Made by a program: the position numbers and the translations under genes. Source: Serpentinicella sp031432315 (GTDB lineage Bacteria > Bacillota > Clostridia > Peptostreptococcales > Natronincolaceae). From it: a stretch of DNA of 64,000 bases. Below the pieces are notes generated by a model. It was given only the letters and a program-made list of their open reading frames with translations. It did no database searches and was not told the origin of the DNA. Location: contig NZ_JAVKGO010000001.1 in NCBI RefSeq assembly GCF_031432315.1, forward strand, positions 124,001 through 188,000, in the 5' to 3' direction. Positions within the stretch are counted from its first letter, which is position 1; the number at the start of each line of letters is the position of its first letter. Shown piece after piece: positions 16,123-23,706 of this stretch.

Positions 16123-16605
16123 TTGTCTATATACACGAAAATAGGAGATAGGGGCACAACAAGTTCAGGCAATGCACTAAAAGAAAAAGATGATATTTTA
16201 ATCGAATGTCTTGGTACATTAGATGAGTTAGTATCATTACTAGGAATAACTCGTACACACATAACTGATATACCAGTAAATAATAATATTCTAAATATCC
16301 AAAGAAAGTTATTTATAATAGGCGCTGAATTAAGCCAGAATAATAAACAAGGAATTGACCCAAAAGATGTAAAATGGCTTGAAAGTATTATAGACAATAC
16401 AATGAAAGATCATGTGATTGAAAACTTTATAGTACCTGGAAATAATAAAGAAAGCAGTTATTTACATATGTCACGAGCATTAACTAGAAGATTAGAACGA
16501 CGGCTAGCTTCACTAAAACGAACAAATAATTTCAATATACTCATCTTAGAGTTTATTAACCGATTGTCAGATGTATTTTTTGCAATGGCAATTGATTTAG
16601 AATAA
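16123..16605 (+). CDS. PduO-type ATP:cob(I)alamin adenosyltransferase
   Basis: Transfers the adenosyl group of ATP to cob(I)alamin, giving coenzyme B12. The 160 residues show the N-terminal ATP-binding YTKIGDRGTTS motif (4-14), a central IQRKLFIIGAELS helix, an RALTRRLERRL segment, and the FINRLSDVFF C-terminus. The true start is a TTG at 16123 with GAGGTGAT five bases upstream; starting there gives the family N-terminus. It is slightly short for the family. No other B12 or propanediol gene is adjacent. Confidence 0.85.
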   Translation: MSIYTKIGDRGTTSSGNALKEKDDILIECLGTLDELVSLLGITRTHITDIPVNNNILNIQRKLFIIGAELSQNNKQGIDPKDVKWLESIIDNTMKDHVIENFIVPGNNKESSYLHMSRALTRRLERRLASLKRTNNFNILILEFINRLSDVFFAMAIDLE

Positions 16606-16629
16606 CTTTACAAAAGGGGAAGTGTTAAA

Positions 16630-17148
16630 ATGATAAAAAATGTATTAATTAACGAAGAAGTAATAAAGGAAAAGGTTACGGAACTGGGTGAACAAATAAC
16701 AAGAGATTACAGCCAGCACAATGAAATTGTAGTAATTGGTGTACTTAAAGGTGCTAATGTCTTTATGGCTGACTTAATTCGTAAAATTAAAATCGACACA
16801 GTGTATATCGATTTTATGTCTGTATCAAGCTATGGGGATTCTACAGAGAGTTCGGGTGTAGTAAAAATACTCAAGGATTTAGATTTAGATATAAGTGATA
16901 AGCATATAATAGTGATAGAAGATATTATTGATACTGGACTGACCCTTGATTATCTAACTAAAAATCTAAAAGATCGAAATGCTAAAAGTATAAAAATATG
17001 TACATTATTAGATAAACCTTCAAGACGAAAGTGTGCCATAGAAATTGATTACTTAGGGTTTGAAATACCAGATAAATTTATAGTTGGTTATGGGATAGAT
17101 TATGCAGAAAAATATAGGAACCTACCATATATAGCAGTTTTAGACTAG
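16630..17148 (+). CDS. hpt: hypoxanthine phosphoribosyltransferase
   Basis: Salvages hypoxanthine and guanine to IMP and GMP using PRPP. The 172 residues are typical. The PRPP motif VIVIEDIIDTGLTL lies near residues 95-108, the flexible-loop region FMSVSSYG near 58, and the purine-contact segment KFIVGYGIDYAEKYRNLPYI near the C-terminus. AAAGGGGA precedes the ATG. It lies 24 bases after the adenosyltransferase and is probably co-transcribed with it. Confidence 0.95.
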   Translation: MIKNVLINEEVIKEKVTELGEQITRDYSQHNEIVVIGVLKGANVFMADLIRKIKIDTVYIDFMSVSSYGDSTESSGVVKILKDLDLDISDKHIIVIEDIIDTGLTLDYLTKNLKDRNAKSIKICTLLDKPSRRKCAIEIDYLGFEIPDKFIVGYGIDYAEKYRNLPYIAVLD

Positions 17149-17227
17149 TCAAAATCTTTTTTTCATTGTGTATATTATATTAAGTAAGACTCCATACTAG
17201 TATTAAACTATTTAGGGGAGGTATACA

Positions 17228-17395
17228 ATGGAAGCTAAATTTGAGGAAGTAAAACAAAATTTCATTAATGCTGATTTAGACGGTAAAATAGAAATTTATA
17301 CAACGACACAGGGACTTTCAGTGGATCAATTCAAAGAACTATTGAAACATTTTCCTTTGCAACATCTAGATAAACTTGAAAAAGCAATGGCATAG
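17228..17395 (+). CDS. small conserved-looking protein, unknown function
   Basis: A 55-residue acidic, soluble protein starting MEAKFEEVKQNF, with a predicted helix-strand-helix pattern (strand IEIYTTTQGL, then SVDQFKELLKHFP). No cysteine and no membrane segment. Support for a real gene: the ribosome binding site GGGGAGGT seven bases before the ATG, the fit between hpt and a terminator 6 bases after the stop, and even codon use. I do not recognise a named family. It could be a small regulator or protein-interaction module. Confidence 0.65.
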   Translation: MEAKFEEVKQNFINADLDGKIEIYTTTQGLSVDQFKELLKHFPLQHLDKLEKAMA

Positions 17396-17400
17396 ATAAC

Positions 17401-17438
17401 AAATTGAAATCCTCTTTATTAAAAGAGGATTTTAATTT
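17401..17438 (+). terminator. terminator of the 55-residue gene
   Basis: Stem AAATCCTCTTT / AAAGAGGATTT with loop ATTA, extended by AAATT/AATTT pairing and followed by a T-rich stretch. Confidence 0.8.
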
Positions 17439-17487
17439 GTTATAAAGTTGTCAATACTTAAATTAGAAAATAATAAAGGAGGACAAC

Positions 17488-18489
17488 ATGAAAAATATTA
17501 ATGCTTTTTTTCAATTTTTAACAGGTCAAGTAAAGGGGTATAGTAAGAATAGAAGTAGTAGTCGAAGGTTTAATGCATATTATATGCAATCTAAAGAGGA
17601 TCAAAGGAATCAAACAGCAAAAGTATTTGATTATGTTTTAGTACGTTTTATGGTTTTTTTAGTAATATTTACATTTACATATGTGGAGTTTAATAACGTG
17701 TATACATCTGGATTAACAGCTTTAGTTATTTTAACAGTAATCCATTTTATTCTAATAAAACATAGAGAAAAAAAACTTAGTAAAAATAAAATCTTAAAAC
17801 GTAAATCCTTAGCAGGTCAAAAGGTGTATAAAGAATTAACTAATAAAACGCAAGAAGAGGCACAGGATTATATCTATAATTTATTAAGTACATTACATTT
17901 TAAAAATATTAAATTTGAGTCGGTTCAAAATAAAGTTATTGAGTTAAATGCAGCATTAAATGGCGAACGTGTTAACATACTATTTTATTTATACAAAGCC
18001 GATGTAGATGTTGAATTAAAAGAAGTAAGAGAATTTTTTCAGAATTCAGTTAAAAACGAGGTGAACAAAGGAGTAGTAATAACAACATCAGACTTTACTC
18101 AAGATACCTATAATTTCTTAGAACAATTACATGGGAAATTTAAATTGATTCTAATTAATAAAGATATGCTATTACGAGTGATTGATAAATGCAACTTATT
18201 TCCTGATGAAGATGAAATAGATGAAATTATTGAAAATAAAATAAGCAAAAAAGAAAGAAAATGGAGTCAATATAAAAATGTGATGTTTTCAGGACAAAAA
18301 GTAAAAGGCTATTTTTTACTATCCATATATTTACTTATACTATCCAGACATATACCATATAGTACTTACTATAAAACAGTTGCGTTAACAACCTTACTGT
18401 TAGGACTAATTTCATTGGCAGCATATATGTTAAAGAAAAAAAACAAAACAAAAGATGTAATTGATATCGATCAGTTATTTAATAAATAA
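17488..18489 (+). CDS. membrane protein with an Mrr-like (restriction endonuclease-fold) domain
   Basis: The 333-residue protein has a basic N-terminus, two membrane spans (about 48-68 and 74-90), a cytoplasmic domain (about 110-240), and two C-terminal spans (about 272-288 and 296-314). The soluble domain ends with NKGVVITTSDFTQDTYNFLE...KLILINKDML, which resembles the end of Mrr_cat domains (GvivTtg.FT..A, Li...L). The catalytic (D)...(E/Q)xK positions appear to read LYK, so nuclease activity is doubtful. Strong RBS AAGGAGG. It is single, with no methylase or partner gene. Function unknown; the domain assignment is by eye. Confidence 0.6.
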   Translation: MKNINAFFQFLTGQVKGYSKNRSSSRRFNAYYMQSKEDQRNQTAKVFDYVLVRFMVFLVIFTFTYVEFNNVYTSGLTALVILTVIHFILIKHREKKLSKNKILKRKSLAGQKVYKELTNKTQEEAQDYIYNLLSTLHFKNIKFESVQNKVIELNAALNGERVNILFYLYKADVDVELKEVREFFQNSVKNEVNKGVVITTSDFTQDTYNFLEQLHGKFKLILINKDMLLRVIDKCNLFPDEDEIDEIIENKISKKERKWSQYKNVMFSGQKVKGYFLLSIYLLILSRHIPYSTYYKTVALTTLLLGLISLAAYMLKKKNKTKDVIDIDQLFNK

Positions 18490-18733
18490 TATAGACTAAA
18501 AAATTATAAATATTATAAAGGCTTGTTCATGGGTATAAGTAATATATTAGAAAAATTATCTATTGAATAAGATAGAAAAATAATATAATGAAGATTTTTA
18601 CGAGCTAGTGTAAAATTATTTAGGAATTGATTTTTAGTGATTTATTTGAGAAACAAATATCTAATGGTTTGATTTTTTGCATCAAAAGACGTATAATTTA
18701 CTTTGTATGATATACATAAAGGAGGAAAAACAA

Positions 18734-19312
18734 ATGAGTAAAAAGATGATACCAATTGCATTATCAAACAGACATATGCACTTAAGCCAAGAGCATATCG
18801 AGATCCTTTTTGGAGAAGGATATGAGTTAACAAAATTTAAAGATCTATCTCAACCAGGACAATTTGCAGCACAAGAAAAGGTTGATGTAGAAGGACCAAA
18901 GGGAACAATAAAAGGAATAAGGGTACTTGGACCTGCGAGAAACAGTACGCAGTTAGAGATTTCATTAGCAGATGGGTTCGTATTAGGGATTAACCCACCA
19001 GTAAGAGATTCAGGAGATATTGCTGGTAGTCCAGGTGCAAAATTAATTGGACCAAAAGGTGAAGTTGTAATCGAAGAAGGGATTATTGCTGCTGCAAGGC
19101 ACATACATATGGGTGTTGAAGATGCAGAAAAGCTAGACGTAGTAGACAAAGAGAGGGTACAAGTGAAAACAGAAGGCGAGAGAGCCTTAATATTTGAAAA
19201 TGTACTTGTAAGAGTTAACCCATCATATGACCTTGAAATGCATGTAGATGTTGATGAAGGTAACGCAGCAGGAGTAAAAAATAGAGAATTAGTAGAGCTT
19301 ATTAAATACTAA
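18734..19312 (+). CDS. pduL: phosphate propanoyltransferase PduL
   Basis: Interconverts acyl-CoA and acyl phosphate (propionyl or acetyl). The 192 residues contain two PTAC domains with zinc-binding SNRHMHLS (near residue 12) and AARHIHMG (near 122), and the LGPARNSTQLEIS motif. The frame is open to 18677, but AAAGGAGG before the ATG at 18734 fixes the start; no N-terminal encapsulation helix is then left, so it is the soluble, non-microcompartment form. deoC follows directly. About 240 bases of gene-free DNA lie upstream, without a recognised riboswitch. Confidence 0.92.
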   Translation: MSKKMIPIALSNRHMHLSQEHIEILFGEGYELTKFKDLSQPGQFAAQEKVDVEGPKGTIKGIRVLGPARNSTQLEISLADGFVLGINPPVRDSGDIAGSPGAKLIGPKGEVVIEEGIIAAARHIHMGVEDAEKLDVVDKERVQVKTEGERALIFENVLVRVNPSYDLEMHVDVDEGNAAGVKNRELVELIKY

Positions 19313-19323
19313 TAGAGGTGAAT

Positions 19324-19998
19324 ATGATAAAAGATATAGCAAAATACATTGATCATACAGTACTAAAAGCCGAAACCACTGAAAACGAAATTAAAAGATA
19401 TTGTGATGAAGCTAAGCAATATGGATTTTACTCCGTGTGCATAAACAGTGCAAATGTTGAGTTTGTAGCTAATCAACTAAAGAATAGCCACGTTAAAGTC
19501 ACTTCCGTTGTCGGATTTCCACTAGGAGCTTCTTCTACAGAAAGTAAAGCTTTTGAAACGACTTTTGCTGTTAAAAAAGGTGCCGATGAAATAGACATGG
19601 TTATCAATATTGGAAAGTTAAAGGAAGGCGATACTGACTTTTTACTTAATGATATAAAATCAGTAGTAGAAGCTGCCAATGGCGCAATAGTAAAGGTTAT
19701 TATAGAAACTGCATTGTTAACGGAAGAAGAAAAAATTCAAGCATGTAAAATATCTAAAAGTGCAGGAGCTCATTTTGTAAAAACATCTACAGGATTTAGT
19801 ACTGCTGGAGCTAATATTGAAGATATAAAATTAATGAGAGAAGTAGTAGGTCCAGATTTAGGAGTGAAAGCTTCAGGTGGTGTTAGGACATTAGAAAATG
19901 CCACAGCGCTTATTGATGCAGGTGCATCCCGTATAGGTGCAAGCGCATCCGTAAATATTGTCTTAGGAACCACTGATAACAATTCAAAAGGATATTAA
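19324..19998 (+). CDS. deoC: deoxyribose-phosphate aldolase
   Basis: Splits 2-deoxyribose 5-phosphate into acetaldehyde and glyceraldehyde 3-phosphate. The 224-residue TIM barrel shows YIDHTVLKAETT at the N-terminus, the proton-relay lysine in VIIETALLT, the Schiff-base lysine in FVKTSTGFS, and KASGGVRT near the C-terminus. AGAGGTGA sits before the ATG at 19324; the upstream GTG at 19318 lies within that site. Co-transcribed with pduL, which suggests acetaldehyde carbon flows on to acetyl-CoA and acetyl phosphate (inference; no aldehyde dehydrogenase gene here). Confidence 0.95.
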   Translation: MIKDIAKYIDHTVLKAETTENEIKRYCDEAKQYGFYSVCINSANVEFVANQLKNSHVKVTSVVGFPLGASSTESKAFETTFAVKKGADEIDMVINIGKLKEGDTDFLLNDIKSVVEAANGAIVKVIIETALLTEEEKIQACKISKSAGAHFVKTSTGFSTAGANIEDIKLMREVVGPDLGVKASGGVRTLENATALIDAGASRIGASASVNIVLGTTDNNSKGY

Positions 19999-20009
19999 TA
20001 AATATAAAA

Positions 20010-20033
20010 AAAGCCCTGTAATAACAGGGCTTT
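20010..20033. terminator. shared terminator of ychF and deoC
   Basis: 10-bp stem AAAGCCCTGT / ACAGGGCTTT with a 4-base loop. On the minus strand a seven-T run follows, making it a strong ychF terminator; on the plus strand the T-run is short. Confidence 0.85.
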
Positions 20034-21126
20034 AAACATTAAATCTAAATAAAATAACGTCACCATCTTTAACAATATAATCTTTTCCTTCAAGTCTAAC
20101 AAGTCCTTTTTCTTTTGCAGCATTATGACTACCACACGTTACTAAATCATCATAAGCAACCACTTCTGCTCTAATAAATCCTTTTTCAAAATCCGTATGA
20201 ATTTTCCCGGCCGCCTGAGGTGCTTTAGTACCTTTTTTTATTGTCCAAGCTCGAACTTCCTTAGGTCCTGCTGTTAAATAACTTATAAGACCAAGCAATG
20301 AATAGGAGGCTTGTACTAATCGGTCTAACCCAGATTGACTTAAACCAAGTTCTTCTAAAAACATGTCCTTTTCATCATCATCCAACTCAGCAATTTCTGC
20401 TTCTATTTTTGCACATATTACAACAACTTCGGCATCTTCATTTTTAGCAAATTCACGTAGTTGCTTAACATAAGGGTTATTACTACCACCTTCAGCAACT
20501 TCATCTTCAGAAACATTTGCAATATAGATGATAGGTTTAGAAGATAACAAGTCTATATTTTTTAAAATTTCTTTTTCTTCAGCATTAAATTCTATAGATC
20601 TAGCAGATTTTCCTTCTTCTAAAGAAACTACTATCTTTTTGAGTAGAGTTAGTTCGGGAAGTAAACTTTTATCACTTTTAACCAATTTCTCAGTCTTTTG
20701 AATTCTTTTTTCCACCATTTCAAGATCAGAAAAAATAAGTTCAAGATTTATTGTTTCAATATCTCTAATAGGGTTAACATCGCCATCTACATGAGTGATA
20801 TTGGAGTCTTCAAAACACCTTACAACATGGACAATAGCAGCAACTTCACGTATATGTGATAAAAACTTGTTTCCTAAACCTTCTCCTTTACTAGCGCCCT
20901 TAACTAGACCAGCAATGTCATAAAACTCAATAGTAGCTGGAAGGACTTTCTCTGATTGATGCATCTCTTCCAATGTATGTAATCGGTGATCTGGTACAGC
21001 AACTACACCAACGTTAGGCTCAATTGTACAAAAAGGATAGTTAGCAGATTCTGCACCTGCTTGAGTGATGGCATTAAAAAGTGTACTCTTACCTACATTT
21101 GGCAACCCAACAATCCCTAATTTCAT
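20032..21126 (-). CDS. ychF: redox-regulated ATPase/GTPase YchF (Ola1 family)
   Basis: An Obg-related P-loop NTPase that binds ribosomes and prefers ATP. The 364 residues begin GIVGLPNVGKSTLFNA (P-loop), then DIAGLVKGASKGEGLGNKFL (switch/G3) and IYIANVSE, which replaces the NKxD guanine-recognition motif as expected for this family. A C-terminal TGS domain (about 280-364) includes KGTKAPQAAGKIHTDFEKGFIRAEV. Length is family-typical. Antisense to its neighbours; its terminator overlaps the end of the gene. Confidence 0.96.
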   Translation of the reverse strand: MKLGIVGLPNVGKSTLFNAITQAGAESANYPFCTIEPNVGVVAVPDHRLHTLEEMHQSEKVLPATIEFYDIAGLVKGASKGEGLGNKFLSHIREVAAIVHVVRCFEDSNITHVDGDVNPIRDIETINLELIFSDLEMVEKRIQKTEKLVKSDKSLLPELTLLKKIVVSLEEGKSARSIEFNAEEKEILKNIDLLSSKPIIYIANVSEDEVAEGGSNNPYVKQLREFAKNEDAEVVVICAKIEAEIAELDDDEKDMFLEELGLSQSGLDRLVQASYSLLGLISYLTAGPKEVRAWTIKKGTKAPQAAGKIHTDFEKGFIRAEVVAYDDLVTCGSHNAAKEKGLVRLEGKDYIVKDGDVILFRFNV

Positions 21127-21320
21127 TATAATCTTCCTTTCTCATTTCTAAGTCTAAACAACAAAAATAATTATATATGAAGCAGTAAACATTAGCAACC
21201 GATATATTATTATTTAGCTTATTATTCCAACAATATGACTTATTAATCTTATTAAAAAATGAAAAAAAAACCAAAATAAAAATAGCAAATCGTGAGAAAA
21301 TAAGTACAGGAGGTGAATAA

Positions 21321-21872
21321 ATGAAAAACAAAAAAAATCTAATGTTTCTATTTTGTTTAGTACTTGTTTTTGCAGCTTTTGCCACAGGGTGTAGACCATT
21401 AGAAAGACCAGATCCTACACCAGCGCCAGACCAAAACCAACAAACAGAGTTGCGTGAGACTACACCTGGAGCTGACACGCCAGAGGGAAATCAGCAACCT
21501 AACAACGATATGACAGGTGTAGGTGATTTATCTTCAAGAGCAGATACAATAGCAGATGCTGTAACTGATTTACCAGAGGTTGATAGTGCCACAGTTTTAA
21601 TAACAGATAACACAGCTATTGTAGGAATAACTACAATGGATGACACCATGGGTGACAATAATGTTGGCCAGAACTTACAAAATGATGTAGAAAGAGTTGT
21701 TAGAGAAGCGGATAGAGAAATTGATAGAGTTTCGGTAACGACTGACCCTGATTTATTTACCAGAATTGAAAATATAGCGAATGAAACAGGTCAAGGTAGA
21801 CCATTAAGTGGTTTTGGAACAGAAATTGAGGAGATACTTCGAAGAATCACACCTACAAACCCAGCAAATTAA
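21321..21872 (+). CDS. YhcN/YlaJ-family sporulation lipoprotein
   Basis: The 183-residue protein has a lipoprotein signal peptide with lipobox ATG|C24, a Pro/Gln/Thr-rich linker (25-65), and a C-terminal YhcN/YlaJ domain. The domain has the pattern RADTIADAVTDLPEVDSATVLITDNTAIVGI, then READREIDRVSVTTDPDLFTRIENIANE. Members are made during sporulation and sit in spore membranes, affecting germination or outgrowth. AGGAGGTG precedes the ATG. No neighbour points to a more specific role. Confidence 0.87.
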   Translation: MKNKKNLMFLFCLVLVFAAFATGCRPLERPDPTPAPDQNQQTELRETTPGADTPEGNQQPNNDMTGVGDLSSRADTIADAVTDLPEVDSATVLITDNTAIVGITTMDDTMGDNNVGQNLQNDVERVVREADREIDRVSVTTDPDLFTRIENIANETGQGRPLSGFGTEIEEILRRITPTNPAN

Positions 21873-21878
21873 GAAATC

Positions 21879-21923
21879 AAAATGAACGAAGGTGAAGATC
21901 ATTCTTCTCCTTTGTTCATTTTA
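21879..21923 (+). terminator. terminator of the YhcN-like gene
   Basis: AAAATGAACgAAGGtGAAGA, short loop, then TTCTCCTTtGTTCATTTT: long stem with two mismatches. Confidence 0.8.
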
Positions 21924-21940
21924 CATAAGCAATAGTTGAT

Positions 21941-21969
21941 TTGTAAAAAATAAATTTAAGGTATATAAT
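21941..21969 (+). promoter_or_regulatory. probable SigA promoter of lgt
   Basis: TTGTAA (21941-21946), 17-base spacer, perfect TATAAT (21964-21969), 34 bases before the lgt start. Confidence 0.6.
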
Positions 21970-22002
21970 AGCTTCGTAGCAATAATAAGAGGGGGTGACA
22001 AT

Positions 22003-22743
22003 TTGAATCCAATAGCATTTGAGTTATTTGGTATACAAGTAGCTTGGTACGGAATACTTATATCTTTAGGTATAATATTAGGTGTTATATTAGCAACTAA
22101 AAGAGCTGTGGCGGTTGGGTTGCATGAAGAAACTGTTGTAGATATGTGTTTGCTTGCAATACCTGCTGCCATACTCGGGGCTAGAGCGTACTATGTTATT
22201 TTTAAATGGGATTATTATAGTCAAAATTTATCGGATATTTATAGATTTCGCCAAGGAGGGCTTGCGATCCATGGAGGAATAATTGCAGGTGTTGTAGTAG
22301 GTTATTTATTTTGCAAGAAGAAGAAAATAAGTTTCTTAAAGTTAGCTGATGTTTGTGCACCCAGTATAATACTTGGACAAGCTGTAGGACGATGGGGTAA
22401 TTACTTTAATCAAGAAGCTTATGGTAGAGCAACCGAATTGCCTTGGGCAATTGAGATTGATGGAATGATGGTACATCCAACATTTTTATATGAATCTTTG
22501 TGGAATTTTGCAGTTTTCTTTTTCTTACTTTACTTTACAAAGAAGAAAAAAGCAGATGGACAACTTTTTTTATTGTATCTAATACTATATTCTGTAGGAA
22601 GATTTTTTATAGAAGGGCTTAGGACAGACAGCTTAATGATTGGCCCTTTAAGAGTGGCTCAAGTAATAAGTATTGTTTTAATTATTGTATCTATGGCTTT
22701 TTATTATACTTTACAGAAAAAACCAAATTCCAATAAAAAATGA
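22003..22743 (+). CDS. lgt: prolipoprotein diacylglyceryl transferase
   Basis: Adds the diacylglyceryl group to the lipobox cysteine of prolipoproteins in the membrane, the first step in making lipoproteins such as the NrfA and YhcN-like proteins in this window. The 246-residue protein has seven spans, the GGLAIHGGIIAG signature, the WGNYFNQEAYG motif, and the conserved arginine near GRFFIEGLRTD. Start is TTG at 22003, with GGGGGTGA seven bases upstream. Confidence 0.95.
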   Translation: MNPIAFELFGIQVAWYGILISLGIILGVILATKRAVAVGLHEETVVDMCLLAIPAAILGARAYYVIFKWDYYSQNLSDIYRFRQGGLAIHGGIIAGVVVGYLFCKKKKISFLKLADVCAPSIILGQAVGRWGNYFNQEAYGRATELPWAIEIDGMMVHPTFLYESLWNFAVFFFLLYFTKKKKADGQLFLLYLILYSVGRFFIEGLRTDSLMIGPLRVAQVISIVLIIVSMAFYYTLQKKPNSNKK

Positions 22744-22836
22744 TCTATATTTTGCATAATAGTTAGAAATAGAGAATAAAATGATGAAAATAAAAGAATA
22801 ACAACAAAATTCTTCCAAATATCGACGTAAATTACT

Positions 22837-22863
22837 TTGACTTAATGCAAGTTTTTGTATAAT
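22837..22863 (+). promoter_or_regulatory. possible SigA promoter of the Spo0E-like gene
   Basis: TTGACT (22837-22842) and perfect TATAAT (22858-22863), but the spacer is only 15 bases, so the pairing is doubtful. Confidence 0.4.
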
Positions 22864-22899
22864 ATATGTGATACCACACTAAAAATATGGGGTGATCAT

Positions 22900-23046
22900 A
22901 TGATAAAAAATGATATACAAAATATGCAAAGACAATTAAATGAGTTTATTGTAAATGAAGTGGAGTATGAGAAAATATATGATTTAAGTGTTCAACTTGA
23001 TGAGTTAATCATAAATTATTACAGAGAAGAGAAACTTCCTGTTTAG
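22900..23046 (+). CDS. Spo0E-like aspartyl-phosphate phosphatase
   Basis: A 48-residue protein that would remove phosphate from Spo0A-P and so delay sporulation. The family signature SxxLDxLI is present as SVQLDELI (residues 30-37) in a two-helix hairpin. I use the ATG at 22900 because GGGGTGATC lies directly upstream; the longer frame from 22855 runs back into the -10 region. It is single, between lgt and the dcw cluster, ended by a large palindrome. Confidence 0.8.
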   Translation: MIKNDIQNMQRQLNEFIVNEVEYEKIYDLSVQLDELIINYYREEKLPV

Positions 23047-23081
23047 ACTTCGGTAATATAAAACAAAATAAGTATATTCTT

Positions 23082-23133
23082 ACAAAAGTGCTAAAGGGCA
23101 ATCTGTATACAGATTGCCCTTTAGCACTTTTGT
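23082..23133. terminator. perfect 52-bp palindrome, probable bidirectional terminator
   Basis: Two 26-base arms (ACAAAAGTGCTAAAGGGCAA + TCTGTA, then the exact complement) meet with no spacer. In RNA it would give a very stable hairpin ending in TTTTGT. It separates the Spo0E-like gene from the dcw cluster. Confidence 0.75.
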
Positions 23134-23179
23134 CCTATATTTTAAAAAAATAAAAAAAAACAGATTAGAGAGAAGGAAT

Positions 23180-23208
23180 TTCACAATTGTTAACGAATTT
23201 ATTAATAA
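23180..23208 (+). promoter_or_regulatory. possible dcw cluster promoter
   Basis: TTCACA (23180-23185), 17-base spacer, TAATAA (23203-23208). The -10 overlaps the first MraZ repeat, as expected for a repressible promoter. Confidence 0.45.
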
Positions 23209-23236
23209 AGTGGTGAAGAGTGGTATAAAGTGGGGG
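23207..23236 (+). promoter_or_regulatory. MraZ operator, three 10-base direct repeats
   Basis: AAAGTGGTGA, AGAGTGGTAT and AAAGTGGGGG follow one another with exactly 10-base period. This agrees with the AAAGTGKnn repeats bound by MraZ in other bacteria, just upstream of mraZ. Probably autoregulation of the dcw cluster. Confidence 0.75.
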
Positions 23237-23259
23237 CAAATCCCAAAGGCGGGGTGACA

Positions 23260-23691
23260 ATGTTTATAGGAGAATTTAATCATAATATTGATAGCAAGGG
23301 TCGTATAAGCATGCCTTCAAGATTTAGAGAAGAGCTAGGCACTAATTTTATTGTTACTAAAGGATTAGACAATTGTCTATTTGTATATTCTATGGAAGAG
23401 TGGAAAATACTTGAGAATAAACTAAAGACTTTACCAATGACAAATAAAGATGCTAGAGCGTTTGTCAGATTTTTCTTCTCGGGTGCAGCAGAATGCGAAT
23501 TGGATAACCAGGGAAGAATAAGAATCCCCAATAATCTACGTGAACATGCGCTTCTTGAAAAAGAAAGTATCATTATTGGCGTTGCAACAAGAATAGAAAT
23601 TTGGAGTCAAGAAAATTGGGAAATATATAACAACCAATCTCATTTAAGTTACGATGATATTGCATCAAAGATGGAAGAATTAGGAATTTAA
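23260..23691 (+). CDS. mraZ: transcriptional regulator MraZ
   Basis: DNA-binding regulator, first gene of the division and cell wall cluster. The 143 residues form two SpoVT/AbrB-like MraZ domains, each with the DxxGRxxxP motif (DSKGRISMPSRFR at residues 11-23; DNQGRIRIPNNLR at 86-98). It starts at the ATG at 23260 with GGGGTGA upstream; the longer frame from 23230 would read through the operator. It binds as a ring to repeats like those at 23207-23236. Spacing to rsmH is 15 bases. Confidence 0.96.
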   Translation: MFIGEFNHNIDSKGRISMPSRFREELGTNFIVTKGLDNCLFVYSMEEWKILENKLKTLPMTNKDARAFVRFFFSGAAECELDNQGRIRIPNNLREHALLEKESIIIGVATRIEIWSQENWEIYNNQSHLSYDDIASKMEELGI

Positions 23692-23706
23692 GGATGTGAC
23701 GATTAG

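Noticed and set aside
18490..18733. 240-base gap before pduL examined for a cobalamin or other riboswitch
   Set aside because: No B12-box or other conserved aptamer sequence was found; no convincing hairpin either.
16114..19998. PduO-type and PduL genes considered as parts of a propanediol microcompartment locus
   Set aside because: No shell proteins, diol dehydratase or alcohol/aldehyde dehydrogenase genes in the window; the two genes are 2 kb apart in separate units.
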